Shown here in pieces: positions 26,653 through 35,196 of a DNA stretch of 64,000 nt. The stretch covers positions 124,001-188,000 of the forward strand of contig NZ_CP151274.1 of the NCBI RefSeq assembly GCF_051131135.1, in the 5' to 3' direction. The notes beneath the pieces were generated by a model that worked only from the letters and a program-made list of their open reading frames with translations, was not told where the DNA came from and made no database searches. Source of the stretch: Thermogladius sp023256015 (lineage in GTDB: Archaea > Thermoproteota > Thermoprotei_A > Sulfolobales > Desulfurococcaceae). The stretch's first letter is position 1; the number at the start of each line of letters is the position of its first letter. The translations under genes and the position numbers were made by a program.

Positions 26653-27949
26653 AGTCAGGTACCCCGGTGGAGACTGGGTTCTAAGGGGCCTCGACCTAGA
26701 GGTCGGTAAAGGAGAAGTCGCTCTGATAGTGGGAGGAACGGGGTCTGGCAAGACCACTTTTGTGAGGGCGATCACGTGCGTTGCGAGCAAACTCTACCAT
26801 GCAGACGTAGAGGGCGTCGTCGAGATAGGAGGGGTCAAACTGACGGACGAGAGCTGGGAGTACGTGAAGGACAGGATCAAGGTCGTCCCGCAAAACCCGA
26901 GAGCCGCGCTTGTCTACCCAGTCGTGTACGAGGACCTGGCGGCTTACGCGCACCAGGTCTACAAGTCGAAGCTTCTCGCCGAGAAGGCCATCTCTAACGT
27001 CAGCAAGGTGTTCAAGATCTCTCACCTCCTCGACAGGCACGTCGACCAGCTTTCGGGGGGAGAGCTGAGGAGGGTGAGCATCGCGAAGTCTATGGTCTCG
27101 AGCCCCGACATCGTAGTACTCGACGAGCCGCTAATGTGGCTCGACGACAACGGTGTTCGGGAGGTTAGGAGCGCCATAGAGATACTCAAACTGTACGACG
27201 TCGCTGTCGTCGTGCTAGAACACCGTTTCAAGAGACTGCTCGACCTAGCAGACAAAGTCCTGTTACTGAAGGACGGTGTTTTGAACCAAATGGACGATGT
27301 AAATACAGGCGAAGACACGGCAGGGGTAAGCATAACTCCCGAGAAGCCCACAGCGTGGGAGAGGGACGTACTGCTCGAGCTCAGAGACGTCTCGCTCCAC
27401 GTAGGTTCCTTGAGTCTCAACAGGATCAATTTAACGGCTAGGAGAGGGGACAAGGTAGTAGTGTACGGCCTAAACGGGTCAGGTAAGACCACGCTGTTCA
27501 AGCTAATAGCGGGCGTGTTAAAGCCTGAGAAAGGGAGGGTCGTTAGAAGAGCCGAGACGCTCTACATACCCCAAGTACCCTACCTCTACTTCACCGAGGG
27601 GAGTCTCTCGGAAGAGGCTAGAGCCGTGGGGGCCGGCCACGCTCTGCCAGGTCTATACTCGGGGTGGGCTCTGTCCCTGGACAGGTCCCCTTTCACACTG
27701 TCGTGGGGTGAGGCCGTCCGCTTTATCGTAGAGCTCTCTCTTAACTCGAGACACGAGCTCCTGCTACTGGACGAGCCCTTCTCGGGCTTGACATACCAAG
27801 ATAGAGAGGGGATCGGACGGAGGTTGGCCGAGACGTCTAAGACCATCATAGTCGCTGCCAGCAGTACCGAGCACCTCGTCTACCTCAAGGGCTTCAGGCT
27901 TGTAGAGCTGCGCGACGGCACTCTCACGGAAAGGGGGGTCGTAGGGTGA
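26621..27949 (+). CDS. ECF transporter ATPase, two fused ABC domains
   Basis: Energising subunit of the ECF importer, 442 residues from ATG 26621, with EcfA and EcfA' fused. Domain 1 has Walker A GGTGSGKTT (38-46), signature LSGGELRRVS and Walker B VVLDEP; domain 2 has Walker A YGLNGSGKTT, a divergent LSWGEAVRF signature and Walker B LLLLDEPFSG. The second signature, lacking the usual SGGQ, suggests unequal ATP sites. ATG 26621 lies inside the end of the S gene; an earlier GTG at 26597 adds only eight residues. It ends four bases before ecfT starts. Confidence 0.9.
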   Translation: MSKVLRVKGLRVRYPGGDWVLRGLDLEVGKGEVALIVGGTGSGKTTFVRAITCVASKLYHADVEGVVEIGGVKLTDESWEYVKDRIKVVPQNPRAALVYPVVYEDLAAYAHQVYKSKLLAEKAISNVSKVFKISHLLDRHVDQLSGGELRRVSIAKSMVSSPDIVVLDEPLMWLDDNGVREVRSAIEILKLYDVAVVVLEHRFKRLLDLADKVLLLKDGVLNQMDDVNTGEDTAGVSITPEKPTAWERDVLLELRDVSLHVGSLSLNRINLTARRGDKVVVYGLNGSGKTTLFKLIAGVLKPEKGRVVRRAETLYIPQVPYLYFTEGSLSEEARAVGAGHALPGLYSGWALSLDRSPFTLSWGEAVRFIVELSLNSRHELLLLDEPFSGLTYQDREGIGRRLAETSKTIIVAASSTEHLVYLKGFRLVELRDGTLTERGVVG

Positions 27950-27953
27950 GAAC

Positions 27954-28670
27954 TTGCTGAGGAGCTTTTCGGAGATTCTCAGATACGGTAAGGGCCTCGA
28001 AGCCTCTCTCGCCAGCCGCGTTGTTATGACCATGTCGTTATTTGTCACCATAGTACTTGCCTCTCTCTCCCAACCTAAGCCGTCTAGCTGGCTTGTAGCC
28101 GCGTTAGTCGCAGTCGTGGAACTATCCATACTCAAGGTGGCGAGTGGTGTGAGGACGCTGCTCAGGGCAGTCGCCGTGATAGGGCTCTTCGTGACTATTA
28201 GCCTGGTTATGAGGCTTGTCGGGATTTTCCTCTTCCACAACCCGGTTAGCGTCGAGTCCACGCTCTACTCGACCGTCTTACTGGTTGAGGCATTCCTGGC
28301 GATCAGCGTCTTTTTGCAGACGGTCAGGCCTGGAGAGCTCGTTTGGCTCGCTGACAAGGCCGGGTTAAAGAGGGCGGGTCGTATGCTAGCCCTGGTCATG
28401 ACGCACATCGGTAGCATAGTCTCAGCCTACTCAGAGGTACTGGTTGTAGTGAGACTGAAGAAGACGAGGACCGTCCTAGCGCTCAGGCCGCTCTTGCTAT
28501 ACACCGTCGAGTACGGCATTCAGGTCAACGAAGCTGTTTACTTGTACGGCTTACCCGACCCCGTCCCCGATTGGGAGAGGACAGGGGTCAAACGCATACA
28601 CGACCTGCCTGTCTTCCTGGTATCCCTTATCACGCCCCTTACCGGGTTTCTACTCCTATACCTGCTCTAG
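27954..28670 (+). CDS. ecfT: ECF transporter T component
   Basis: Membrane scaffold of 238 residues that couples the S subunit to the ATPases. It has four or five hydrophobic segments, and the cytoplasmic GLKRAGRMLALVMTH and VVVRLKKTR helices resemble the coupling helices of EcfT with their Ala-Arg-Gly-type motifs. TTG 27954 has GGTG five bases upstream, overlapping the ATPase stop. Third gene of the S-A-T operon. Confidence 0.85.
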   Translation: MLRSFSEILRYGKGLEASLASRVVMTMSLFVTIVLASLSQPKPSSWLVAALVAVVELSILKVASGVRTLLRAVAVIGLFVTISLVMRLVGIFLFHNPVSVESTLYSTVLLVEAFLAISVFLQTVRPGELVWLADKAGLKRAGRMLALVMTHIGSIVSAYSEVLVVVRLKKTRTVLALRPLLLYTVEYGIQVNEAVYLYGLPDPVPDWERTGVKRIHDLPVFLVSLITPLTGFLLLYLL

Positions 28671-28779
28671 GGGCTCGATCAGCGTTTAATCAATTGATGA
28701 AACCATACCATTAGCTCAACGTTGTTTCATGCTTTTAAGCTACAAAATTTAAGTAAAAAGGTAGACGGGTGGTATAGTC

Positions 28780-31563
28780 TTGAAAAGAGAGAAGGTATTA
28801 GGACTTACAATAATTATAGTACTTGTGTACTCACTGGTAACATTCTTAACGGTATCCCCTGTACACGTAAGGGCACAGGAACCCGTGACCGTTGACGGCG
28901 TGGGATTCGACTGGCCTTACACCTCATGCCACGCGCTCGACCCCGCCGGCGACCTCTTAGACGGCGTACCCGACTGGTCTACTAGCAGAGACCTACTTGC
29001 GTGGTACTACTTGGTAGGCACGTCGTACGTCTTCATGAGGCTCGACTTGCTAGACCTATCTTACGGGGCCGAGACGGCTAGTTACGGGAGCGTCAACGAC
29101 GCGCTCAACATATACATCATGATAGGCTGGGCTGGTGCTCCGGGCTACCAGGAGTGGGTGCCAGACTACGTGCAGTACCAGGGCTACGGGATCCACCTCC
29201 CGGACTACAACTGGGTCCTGGCGATCGCTATATACGACTCGGCTCACTACACGGTCTACGACTACAACTGGAACAAGGTGTTGGTTAACTCCGGGTTGAG
29301 CGTGGCCTTCAATAGCCAGTGGGACCTCGTGGAGATCGCGATTCCAACGAGCCTATTGGCCCAGTACGGCTGGACCTCGACTACCAGGGTGTGGGCCAAG
29401 GTCGCCACAGTGGTGGTTTACAACGGAGTGAGCAAGGTCTCCGACGTAATGCCCAACACTATAAGCGTCGGGAGCGGTAGGGCGGAGTGGAGCGGTGCTG
29501 TCTTCAGCGACCAAAACTGCGGCACCGCGAAGGTGGTTGTCGTTCACCACGGCAACCAGCATTTGACCGACAACAGGGCCCTGAACAACCCGTCCAGCAT
29601 CAACAGCTACGGCTACATCTTGTACGTCCACGACTACTTGACCAACAGGACCGGCCGCAGGATACCCGTGACCATACACATGAGCGGGACGCTCATGGCC
29701 AGCTACTTGTGGTGGGACCCGGGCTTCATTAGCTACATCAGAACTCTGGTCTCGAGAGGAGTTGCCGTCCCCGTAGGCGGAGTGTGGGCTGAGCACATAA
29801 CCGCCTACTTCTACGACAACTTCAACGACCCCTCCGCGAACTTCACCAAGTGGTACATCCAGCAGGTGTTCGGGTACACCCCGCTTACGGCATGGGTGCC
29901 CGAGAGGACGTGGGACGACGAGAGGACCGGCATTGCCTACACTCTCAGCAAGTACTACTATGCCGTGATCTTGGACGGTAACACGCACCACGACGATTGG
30001 AGCCCCAGCACCAACAAGTACAAGCCCCACCAGTACGACACCACTAAGACGGCGGGTAGAACGCTGTACGTCCTGTTCATAGACTGGGACACCCAGCAGC
30101 TACTACTCTCGAACACGGACGGTGGGCTGAACATCGACCTGAGGAAGAAGTACATCTGGGCTGCGACCAACAGCGACCAGCAGATGATATTCGTGTACGC
30201 CGACGACTGGGAGAAGGCCGCGGGCATAGCGGGGTGGGACACCTACAACCCTGGCAGGTATAACAACAGCCTGACCTGGATAGCTATGCACCCGTGGATC
30301 CAGGTCGTGACAACAGACGACGTAGTCAACTGGTTGAGAAACGGCTACTGGACCCCTGTCACGGGCTTCTACTGTGGGTACGACACCTACGCACTCCTAA
30401 AGACGTGGGTGCACAACTACCCGTACGACTACAGGAGGGCCTACGACGGCTGGTACTGGGGGACCTCGACCGAGAAGAGCTTCGCGTGGTATGGTAGCGG
30501 GCAGACCTCCCCCAACTACGTGCTACCCGACACTATCATGCCCTTCGGGGACGTTTTCGGCAAGACTAGCTTCAATGGGTCGCCGAACAACACCGTGATC
30601 TACAGGTTACTGGCACCAGGAGGGCTGTTCGACTCCACCCCTAAGAACGAGTTGTGGTGGCTCGCGCTAGCTGTAGCTAACGCCATGCTGTACGAGACGG
30701 CCTGGCACGACGGGGGCGACTGGGACGGGGACGGCATGTACGACGCGGCGGGCTGGGGCCTGAACGTGTGGAACCACCTGCGGCTCGTCAACGTCCTTCT
30801 ACAGGCAGCTAAGTGGCTGGACTCGACCAGGAGAGGCCTGGTAACCCAGGCCTCCTACATGATCGGTGACTTCGACTGGGACGGGAGGAACGAGACGATA
30901 ATATACAACCCGTACATCTTCGCCTTCGTAGACGACAAGGGCGGCGCCGCGCCCTACGTGTTCATGTACAACAAGACCAGTAACAAGGTCTTCATGGGGA
31001 TAGGTGCCCCCGCGGTCTACTGGGGTACATGGAGCGACATGTGGTTCGGTGACAGCCAGGTTGGGCTGTTCGCCGACGACTACTTCGCGGCGACGGGGAA
31101 GAACTACTACAACGCCGTGTACACGATCGCGTACGCTTACTACGACTCCGTTAACGGGAGAGTCGTGGTCAGGCTAAACTCCCCCGACCTCGACGGCGAC
31201 GGCTACCCCGACTTCTACAAGTACTACGTCTTGTACAACACTGCTAACTACATATACGTGGACTACCTAGGAGTCAAGAAGAACGGAACCCTGTACACGG
31301 CTATCGGCTACTCCGTGGACTTCTTCAACAACCTCTTATACGGTAACTCTCTAAGCCAGGTCAACTCCCCGACCTCTACGTACACGTTCGGGTACAAGAA
31401 CCTCAGGACGGGGGCGTACGTATATGTCACGCCAATACAGGGCATGACCTGGACTGGCTCGCAAGACCTCGTCAAGTACACGATGCAGTACAGGGCGAAG
31501 ATCGCCGTGTCCGTTAACACGGCTGTCTGGGCTTACGCAAAGGTCACCCTGGGATACAACTGA
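28780..31563 (+). CDS. Secreted GH57-like glycoside hydrolase
   Basis: A 927-residue exported enzyme. Residues 1-32 are a signal peptide ending near VRAQ. Residues about 33-250 look like a beta-sandwich of the DOMON/glucodextranase type. From about 250 I see GH57-like landmarks in order: VVHHGNQH (about 255), HMSGTL (about 299), an Ala-Glu-His motif (about 330), WVPERTWDD (about 372) and YADDWEKAAG (about 473), the last two resembling the GH57 motifs that carry acid and nucleophile. Three DxDxDG-type calcium-binding loops lie near residues 646, 697 and 803. Amylopullulanase or related alpha-glucan activity is my inference. No C-terminal anchor is visible, so it may be released. TTG 28780 follows GGTG by eight bases. 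Confidence 0.75.
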   Translation: MKREKVLGLTIIIVLVYSLVTFLTVSPVHVRAQEPVTVDGVGFDWPYTSCHALDPAGDLLDGVPDWSTSRDLLAWYYLVGTSYVFMRLDLLDLSYGAETASYGSVNDALNIYIMIGWAGAPGYQEWVPDYVQYQGYGIHLPDYNWVLAIAIYDSAHYTVYDYNWNKVLVNSGLSVAFNSQWDLVEIAIPTSLLAQYGWTSTTRVWAKVATVVVYNGVSKVSDVMPNTISVGSGRAEWSGAVFSDQNCGTAKVVVVHHGNQHLTDNRALNNPSSINSYGYILYVHDYLTNRTGRRIPVTIHMSGTLMASYLWWDPGFISYIRTLVSRGVAVPVGGVWAEHITAYFYDNFNDPSANFTKWYIQQVFGYTPLTAWVPERTWDDERTGIAYTLSKYYYAVILDGNTHHDDWSPSTNKYKPHQYDTTKTAGRTLYVLFIDWDTQQLLLSNTDGGLNIDLRKKYIWAATNSDQQMIFVYADDWEKAAGIAGWDTYNPGRYNNSLTWIAMHPWIQVVTTDDVVNWLRNGYWTPVTGFYCGYDTYALLKTWVHNYPYDYRRAYDGWYWGTSTEKSFAWYGSGQTSPNYVLPDTIMPFGDVFGKTSFNGSPNNTVIYRLLAPGGLFDSTPKNELWWLALAVANAMLYETAWHDGGDWDGDGMYDAAGWGLNVWNHLRLVNVLLQAAKWLDSTRRGLVTQASYMIGDFDWDGRNETIIYNPYIFAFVDDKGGAAPYVFMYNKTSNKVFMGIGAPAVYWGTWSDMWFGDSQVGLFADDYFAATGKNYYNAVYTIAYAYYDSVNGRVVVRLNSPDLDGDGYPDFYKYYVLYNTANYIYVDYLGVKKNGTLYTAIGYSVDFFNNLLYGNSLSQVNSPTSTYTFGYKNLRTGAYVYVTPIQGMTWTGSQDLVKYTMQYRAKIAVSVNTAVWAYAKVTLGYN

Positions 31564-31569
31564 TTTTTT
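31564..31569 (+). terminator. T-run after the glycosidase gene
   Basis: Six T residues immediately after the TGA stop, a likely archaeal terminator. Confidence 0.5.
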
Positions 31570-31602
31570 CCCCAAATCCTATTCACCTTCACCCCTAATT
31601 AC

Positions 31603-31621
31603 GTCGGCTTAGTGCGCCGAC
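31603..31621. other. Small perfect hairpin between glycosidase and prs genes
   Basis: GTCGGC at 31603-31608 and GCCGAC at 31616-31621 can pair perfectly over a seven-base loop. It could protect the glycosidase mRNA 3' end or be chance. Nothing else is recognised in 31570-31797. Confidence 0.45.
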
Positions 31622-31797
31622 TTTGAGAGAGGGTCAAGCGTAGCTCAGACACAGCACTGCGTCGAGGCACTAACAGGGGTATATTACACGCTTACTCGGT
31701 GCTGTCGGCTATTACTATCCAAAGACGGGCTTCTACGCCCCGACCAGCGTTTATTAGTCCCCTCACGGGAAATCTGTTATTAAAAGAGTGTGGGACT

Positions 31798-32694
31798 TTG
31801 AAACCGCTTGTTCTAGGGGGCAGAAACGGGGACTACCTCGCAGTGGAGATAGCCTCGCTAAAAGGCTTTGAACTGGGGAGCGTAGAGGTGAAGAAGTTCC
31901 CCGACGGCGAGACCTACATACGTGTACTGAGCGACGTGCAGGGGAGGGACGTGGTTTACGTCAACTCGCTTCAGAGGGAGCCCAACGAGGCTGTTATCGA
32001 GACCCTCTTCACAATCGACACTCTCAGAGACCTGGGGGCGCGGAAGGTGGTCGCCGTCATCCCATACATGAGCTACGCCCGGCAGGACAGCAGGTTCAAC
32101 CCAGGCGAGGCGGTGAGCATACATATCCTTGCCAAGTTGTTCAGAACGGTCAGCGTCGACCACATCGTGACCGTAGACATGCACCTCCACAGGATCAGCG
32201 ACCCGAGCTCTCTGTTCGGAGCCAACTTCCACAACATAACCGGTGTCAGGGAGTTGGGCAAGTACTTGAAGAAACACTACTCCCTGACAAACGCCGTGGT
32301 GATAGGCCCGGACGAGGAGGCAGAGCAGTGGGCGAAGGTGATGGCGGAGGAGCTCGGCGGCCTAGAGTACAGCGTGTTAGAGAAGACCAGGCTGACAGCC
32401 GAAAAGGTAGTAGTAGAGGCGAGGGGTGTTAAAGTCGAGGGTAAGGACGTGGTGATAGTCGACGACATAATCAGCACGGGAGGGACGATCGTCGAAGGCG
32501 TCAAAGCCCTCAGAAGCCTAGGGGCGAGAGACTTCTACGTCGCAGCCGTCCACCCTCTCCTGATAGGAGACGCCTACAGCAAGTTGATGAGGCTTGGCCT
32601 AAAAGAGCTCGTAGGCACGAACACTGTTCTAAGCCCTATCAGCAGAGTCAGCGTAGCACCCGCTATCGTTGAGGTCCTGGACAAGGTCCTCTAG
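31798..32694 (+). CDS. prs: Ribose-phosphate pyrophosphokinase (PRPP synthetase)
   Basis: Makes 5-phosphoribosyl diphosphate from ribose 5-phosphate and ATP for nucleotide, histidine and NAD synthesis. From TTG 31798 it is 298 residues, the usual archaeal length. Motifs: KKFPDGETYIRV, PYMSYARQDSRFNPGE, VDMHLHR and the PRPP loop VIVDDIISTGGT. The frame is open for 33 codons upstream to a GTG at 31699, but that stretch is not conserved-looking, and a TATA-like TTTATTAG at 31750-31757 predicts RNA from about 31780, so TTG 31798 is the better start. The last 66 bases overlap the convergent cbiO gene. Confidence 0.93.
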   Translation: MKPLVLGGRNGDYLAVEIASLKGFELGSVEVKKFPDGETYIRVLSDVQGRDVVYVNSLQREPNEAVIETLFTIDTLRDLGARKVVAVIPYMSYARQDSRFNPGEAVSIHILAKLFRTVSVDHIVTVDMHLHRISDPSSLFGANFHNITGVRELGKYLKKHYSLTNAVVIGPDEEAEQWAKVMAEELGGLEYSVLEKTRLTAEKVVVEARGVKVEGKDVVIVDDIISTGGTIVEGVKALRSLGARDFYVAAVHPLLIGDAYSKLMRLGLKELVGTNTVLSPISRVSVAPAIVEVLDKVL

Positions 32695-33339
32695 AGTTTT
32701 TTTACCCCCCAAATCGACAACCCTACTGCTAACCCCCACCAGCTCTGGAGGGGGCTCGTGCGAGGCTAGGAGCACACCAGAACCTCTCCTCACAGCCTCT
32801 TTAACGATACACGCGACTCTCTCCCGTGCCCTGCGCGAGAGCCCTTCAAGGGGCTCGTCTAGTAGGAGTATCTTAGGGCTGTACGAGATGACGGAGGCGA
32901 GGGCGACCAACTTCTTCTCGCCGTAGCTGAGCTCTTGAACCCTCCTGTTCAAGAACCTATCCGGCAGCCCGACGGTCCTGATCGAGTCTCTGGCCACCTT
33001 GTCGATCCAGTTCTTGTCCCTGCTGAGCTGCCTTGGTACAAACGTAACCTCGTCATAGACCGTTGGGTTGAACAACATGACCTCCGGGTTCTGGAATAGA
33101 AGCCCGATATACCTCCTAGCCTCGGGTAGTTGCTTTTTCAGCGGCCTGCCCTCGAACTCTACAGACCCCTTCTGCGGCTCGAGGAGGCCGGCCGCGATCA
33201 ATAGCACAGTTGTCTTACCCGAGCCGTTTGGGCCCGTCAACAACACTAACTCGCCACCACCTACTTCGAGGCTGAAGTCTTCGAGGACGTAGGTCTTCGA
33301 ACCCGGGTACTTGAACCAGACGCCGGACAGCCTCAGCAA
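32629..33339 (-). CDS. cbiO: Cobalt/nickel ECF transporter ATPase (CbiO-like)
   Basis: ATPase of the metal importer, 236 residues: Walker A GPNGSGKTT, Q-loop LLFQNPEVMLF, signature LSYGEKKLVALA and Walker B ILLLDEP. The FQNPE and PTVYDEV segments are those of the CbiO/EcfA family. TTG 33339 overlaps the TGA of cbiQ. The last 66 codons' worth of bases do not all overlap prs; the shared part is 32629-32694, an antisense overlap of both coding ends. Confidence 0.9.
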   Translation of the reverse strand: MLRLSGVWFKYPGSKTYVLEDFSLEVGGGELVLLTGPNGSGKTTVLLIAAGLLEPQKGSVEFEGRPLKKQLPEARRYIGLLFQNPEVMLFNPTVYDEVTFVPRQLSRDKNWIDKVARDSIRTVGLPDRFLNRRVQELSYGEKKLVALASVISYSPKILLLDEPLEGLSRRARERVACIVKEAVRRGSGVLLASHEPPPELVGVSSRVVDLGGKKTLEDLVQDLNDSGCYADSADRA

Positions 33340-34001
33340 TTCTCAACACACCTGGACTCGTACGCCTTGACTAGGTCTCTTGATACCGCTGTGAACTTCC
33401 CTATTATGTCTGCGATAGTCAGGGCTAGGGCTCTCCAAAGGGTAGACCTCGCCCTCGACACGACCCTCGACTCGCGTGCGGCTAGGTAGTCCGCAAAGAC
33501 TACCGTGAGGTACTTGGTGTTGAGTAAGAAGAAGTCGACCTTGCTAACATACCTGCTCACTACTCTACTACCTCGGAGGCTCGCCGATATGCTGGCCCAG
33601 CCGAAACCTGTGAGGGAGACTATTAATGGCATCGGAGACAGTGCGACGCGAGCTACGAAAAACGCGAAAACCTGCGCCCGCGACTCCACTGACACGGGGT
33701 ACTTCAGCGCATCAAACCCCGTGAAAAGGATGGGTATCCCGGGTACCAGCGCCAATAGCAGCGTTATAGAGGTTATACTTAAAAAAGACTTCAGCCGGGG
33801 TCTCAGTACAACACCCCACGTGATGGAGTAGAGCCCGCTTGCTAGCCAGAGAACGGGCGAGTTGAGGACAGCCGACGTGAAGGAGAGTGCCAGGGACATT
33901 AAGAAAAAAGCTCCTGGGTGAGGGAAGGACTTGTCCGTGCCCGCGTACGCCTCGTCGAGAACCCTTGACGCGGCTTTCAAGAACTCGGAGAGTAAGCTCA
34001 C
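33333..34001 (-). CDS. cbiQ: Cobalt/nickel ECF transporter T component (CbiQ-like)
   Basis: Membrane scaffold, 222 residues from GTG 34001, with four or five hydrophobic segments in the middle and two basic cytoplasmic stretches (AARESRVVSRARSTL and later KFTAVSRDLVKAYESR). Sequence identity to CbiQ is weak to the eye, and the assignment leans on position between cbiN and cbiO. The GTG is one base past the cbiN stop with GAGGAAG upstream. Confidence 0.78.
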   Translation of the reverse strand: MSLLSEFLKAASRVLDEAYAGTDKSFPHPGAFFLMSLALSFTSAVLNSPVLWLASGLYSITWGVVLRPRLKSFLSITSITLLLALVPGIPILFTGFDALKYPVSVESRAQVFAFFVARVALSPMPLIVSLTGFGWASISASLRGSRVVSRYVSKVDFFLLNTKYLTVVFADYLAARESRVVSRARSTLWRALALTIADIIGKFTAVSRDLVKAYESRCVENC

Positions 34002-34002
34002 G

Positions 34003-34284
34003 CTACTTCTTCCTCTCTGCAACTTTACGTAGCAGCAGCCCTATAGAGTAGATCAAGGCGACCCCGAGTACTCCGGAGACTATGTAACCAAGCCATTCGG
34101 GAAGGCCTGGTACTGTGTAGTCCTTTAGGAAGGTCCAGTTGACCTCGTCAGAGATGTCTGTCAAGTTCAGCTTTTCGCCCGCGATGTCCAGGGGTTCGTG
34201 GTACCCCACCAAGCTAGCCAGGTAAACGCCGAATACCGGCGATACCAGCAATAGCACTACCAGTAGTAATACCGATCTCTTCAC
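34003..34284 (-). CDS. cbiN: Cobalt/nickel transporter accessory subunit (CbiN/PDGLE-like)
   Basis: A 93-residue protein with an N-terminal hydrophobic helix, an extracytoplasmic loop containing a DYTVPGLPEWLGY motif that resembles the PDGLE domain, and a C-terminal membrane helix followed by basic residues. Such CbiN/NikN subunits assist CbiM in metal capture. GTG 34284 overlaps the TGA of cbiM by four bases, so the pair is translationally coupled. A longer frame from 34644 is antisense-like in cbiM and is not a real extension. Confidence 0.82.
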   Translation of the reverse strand: MKRSVLLLVVLLLVSPVFGVYLASLVGYHEPLDIAGEKLNLTDISDEVNWTFLKDYTVPGLPEWLGYIVSGVLGVALIYSIGLLLRKVAERKK

Positions 34285-34925
34285 GACTTGATCACCTCGG
34301 GGTGCCTGAGTTTCAGGTAGTAGACGACCAGCCCTGTTATAACCCCCTCGACAACCCCCAGGACAGCGTGCCAGCCGCCCATTATCGGTACGGTTATGAA
34401 TACGCCGTAGGGGAACGACGGCGAGAGCCCGATCTCCACACCGCAGGCAATACCCGCGAGCGTCAGGCCGAGCCAGCCGCCTATAAGCCCTCCGACGAAC
34501 CCGGACTTGGCGTCGCCCAGTCTCGGCGAGAGGGCCTTGTACGCTAGCCTGTAGACCAGGTAGCCGGCCCAAACGTCTATTATAGCCATGTTGATGACGT
34601 TGGCTCCCAAGGCAGTTATACCACCATCGTGGAAGACAAGGCACTGGACTAGGAGAACTATTGCTATGACCAGGCTGCCCTTGAAAGGTCCTAGAATAAT
34701 ACCGGCTAGGGCCCCTCCAACGAAGTGGAGGCTGGTACCTCCCGGTATGGGCCAGTTCAGCATCTGCGCGACGAAGACGAGTGCCGCCAACGCTGTCGCC
34801 TCGGAGACCTCGCTGGGGGAGAGCCTGAGCTTTCCGAGCTTGGTGGAAGCAATGAAGTATACGCCTGCCACCGCGTACGTCACTAGACTAGACCACAAGT
34901 CCAAGTAGCCGTCGGGTATGTGCAT
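34281..34925 (-). CDS. cbiM: Cobalt/nickel ECF transporter S component (CbiM/NikM)
   Basis: Substrate-binding membrane subunit, 214 residues, with the invariant N-terminus MHIPDGYLD whose His2 and amino terminus bind the metal. Later family motifs are GGTSLHFVGGALAG and LVFHDGGITALGANVINM. Whether the ion is cobalt or nickel is not decided by these motifs. ATG 34925 leads a cbiM-cbiN-cbiQ-cbiO operon whose promoter carries a direct repeat that may be an operator. Confidence 0.94.
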   Translation of the reverse strand: MHIPDGYLDLWSSLVTYAVAGVYFIASTKLGKLRLSPSEVSEATALAALVFVAQMLNWPIPGGTSLHFVGGALAGIILGPFKGSLVIAIVLLVQCLVFHDGGITALGANVINMAIIDVWAGYLVYRLAYKALSPRLGDAKSGFVGGLIGGWLGLTLAGIACGVEIGLSPSFPYGVFITVPIMGGWHAVLGVVEGVITGLVVYYLKLRHPEVIKS

Positions 34926-34926
34926 C

Positions 34927-34966
34927 TGAGTGCACCAAATAACGAGATTGAGTGCACCTTTAAAAA
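34927..34966 (-). promoter_or_regulatory. cbiM promoter with tandem TGAGTGCACC operator candidate
   Basis: On the plus strand TGAGTGCACC occurs at 34927-34936 and again at 34949-34958, 22 bases apart, about two helical turns. On the minus strand the TATA-like TTTTTAAAG spans 34959-34966, predicting RNA from about 34937. One copy therefore lies between TATA and RNA start and the other covers the Shine-Dalgarno and first leader bases. Each copy contains the palindrome GTGCAC. This is a good place for a metal-responsive repressor; the regulator is not identified. Confidence 0.65.
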
Positions 34967-35196
34967 CGGTGTGGTAAGTAGACCTAACAGTCTTCTTCTC
35001 GAACAGGCCAGGCCACTGTACGGTGAGGCTGTCTCCCCGCTGTGTTTTATGAACTCTTTGAGATGGCCCTGTCGAGTCCGCGAGATCGCCGCACCACCTG
35101 TCTCCACGTGGTATAAGGGCCAGGGGCCGTTTTCAGAGACGCGAGCGCTGGGAGCTGGTCCAAGCCGACTTGTACTAGGTTGCGGACACGGGTCGA
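34967..35196. other. Gap without recognised gene
   Basis: About 230 bases between the cbiM promoter and the end of the ABC-2 permease gene. Frames are open in parts, but none has a good start with coding-like third positions, and I see no tRNA or box C/D motifs. Confidence 0.4.

Noticed and set aside
28688..28700. Box C-like TTGATGAAAC suggesting a C/D sRNA
   Set aside because: No matching D box or internal C'/D' motifs at the right spacing.
31632..31665. tRNA-like box A (AGCGTAGCTCAGACAC)
   Set aside because: No T-arm consensus follows at the right distance and no cloverleaf can be drawn.
31699..31797. N-terminal extension of PRPP synthetase
   Set aside because: Not conserved-looking, crosses a TATA-like element, and the standard length is met from TTG 31798.
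34003..34644. 213-residue minus-strand frame as one protein
   Set aside because: Its first two thirds are an out-of-frame shadow of cbiM; only the cbiN part from 34284 looks like a protein.
34967..35196. Small protein upstream of cbiM
   Set aside because: Open frames exist on the minus strand, but starts are poor and codon bias is weak in each.
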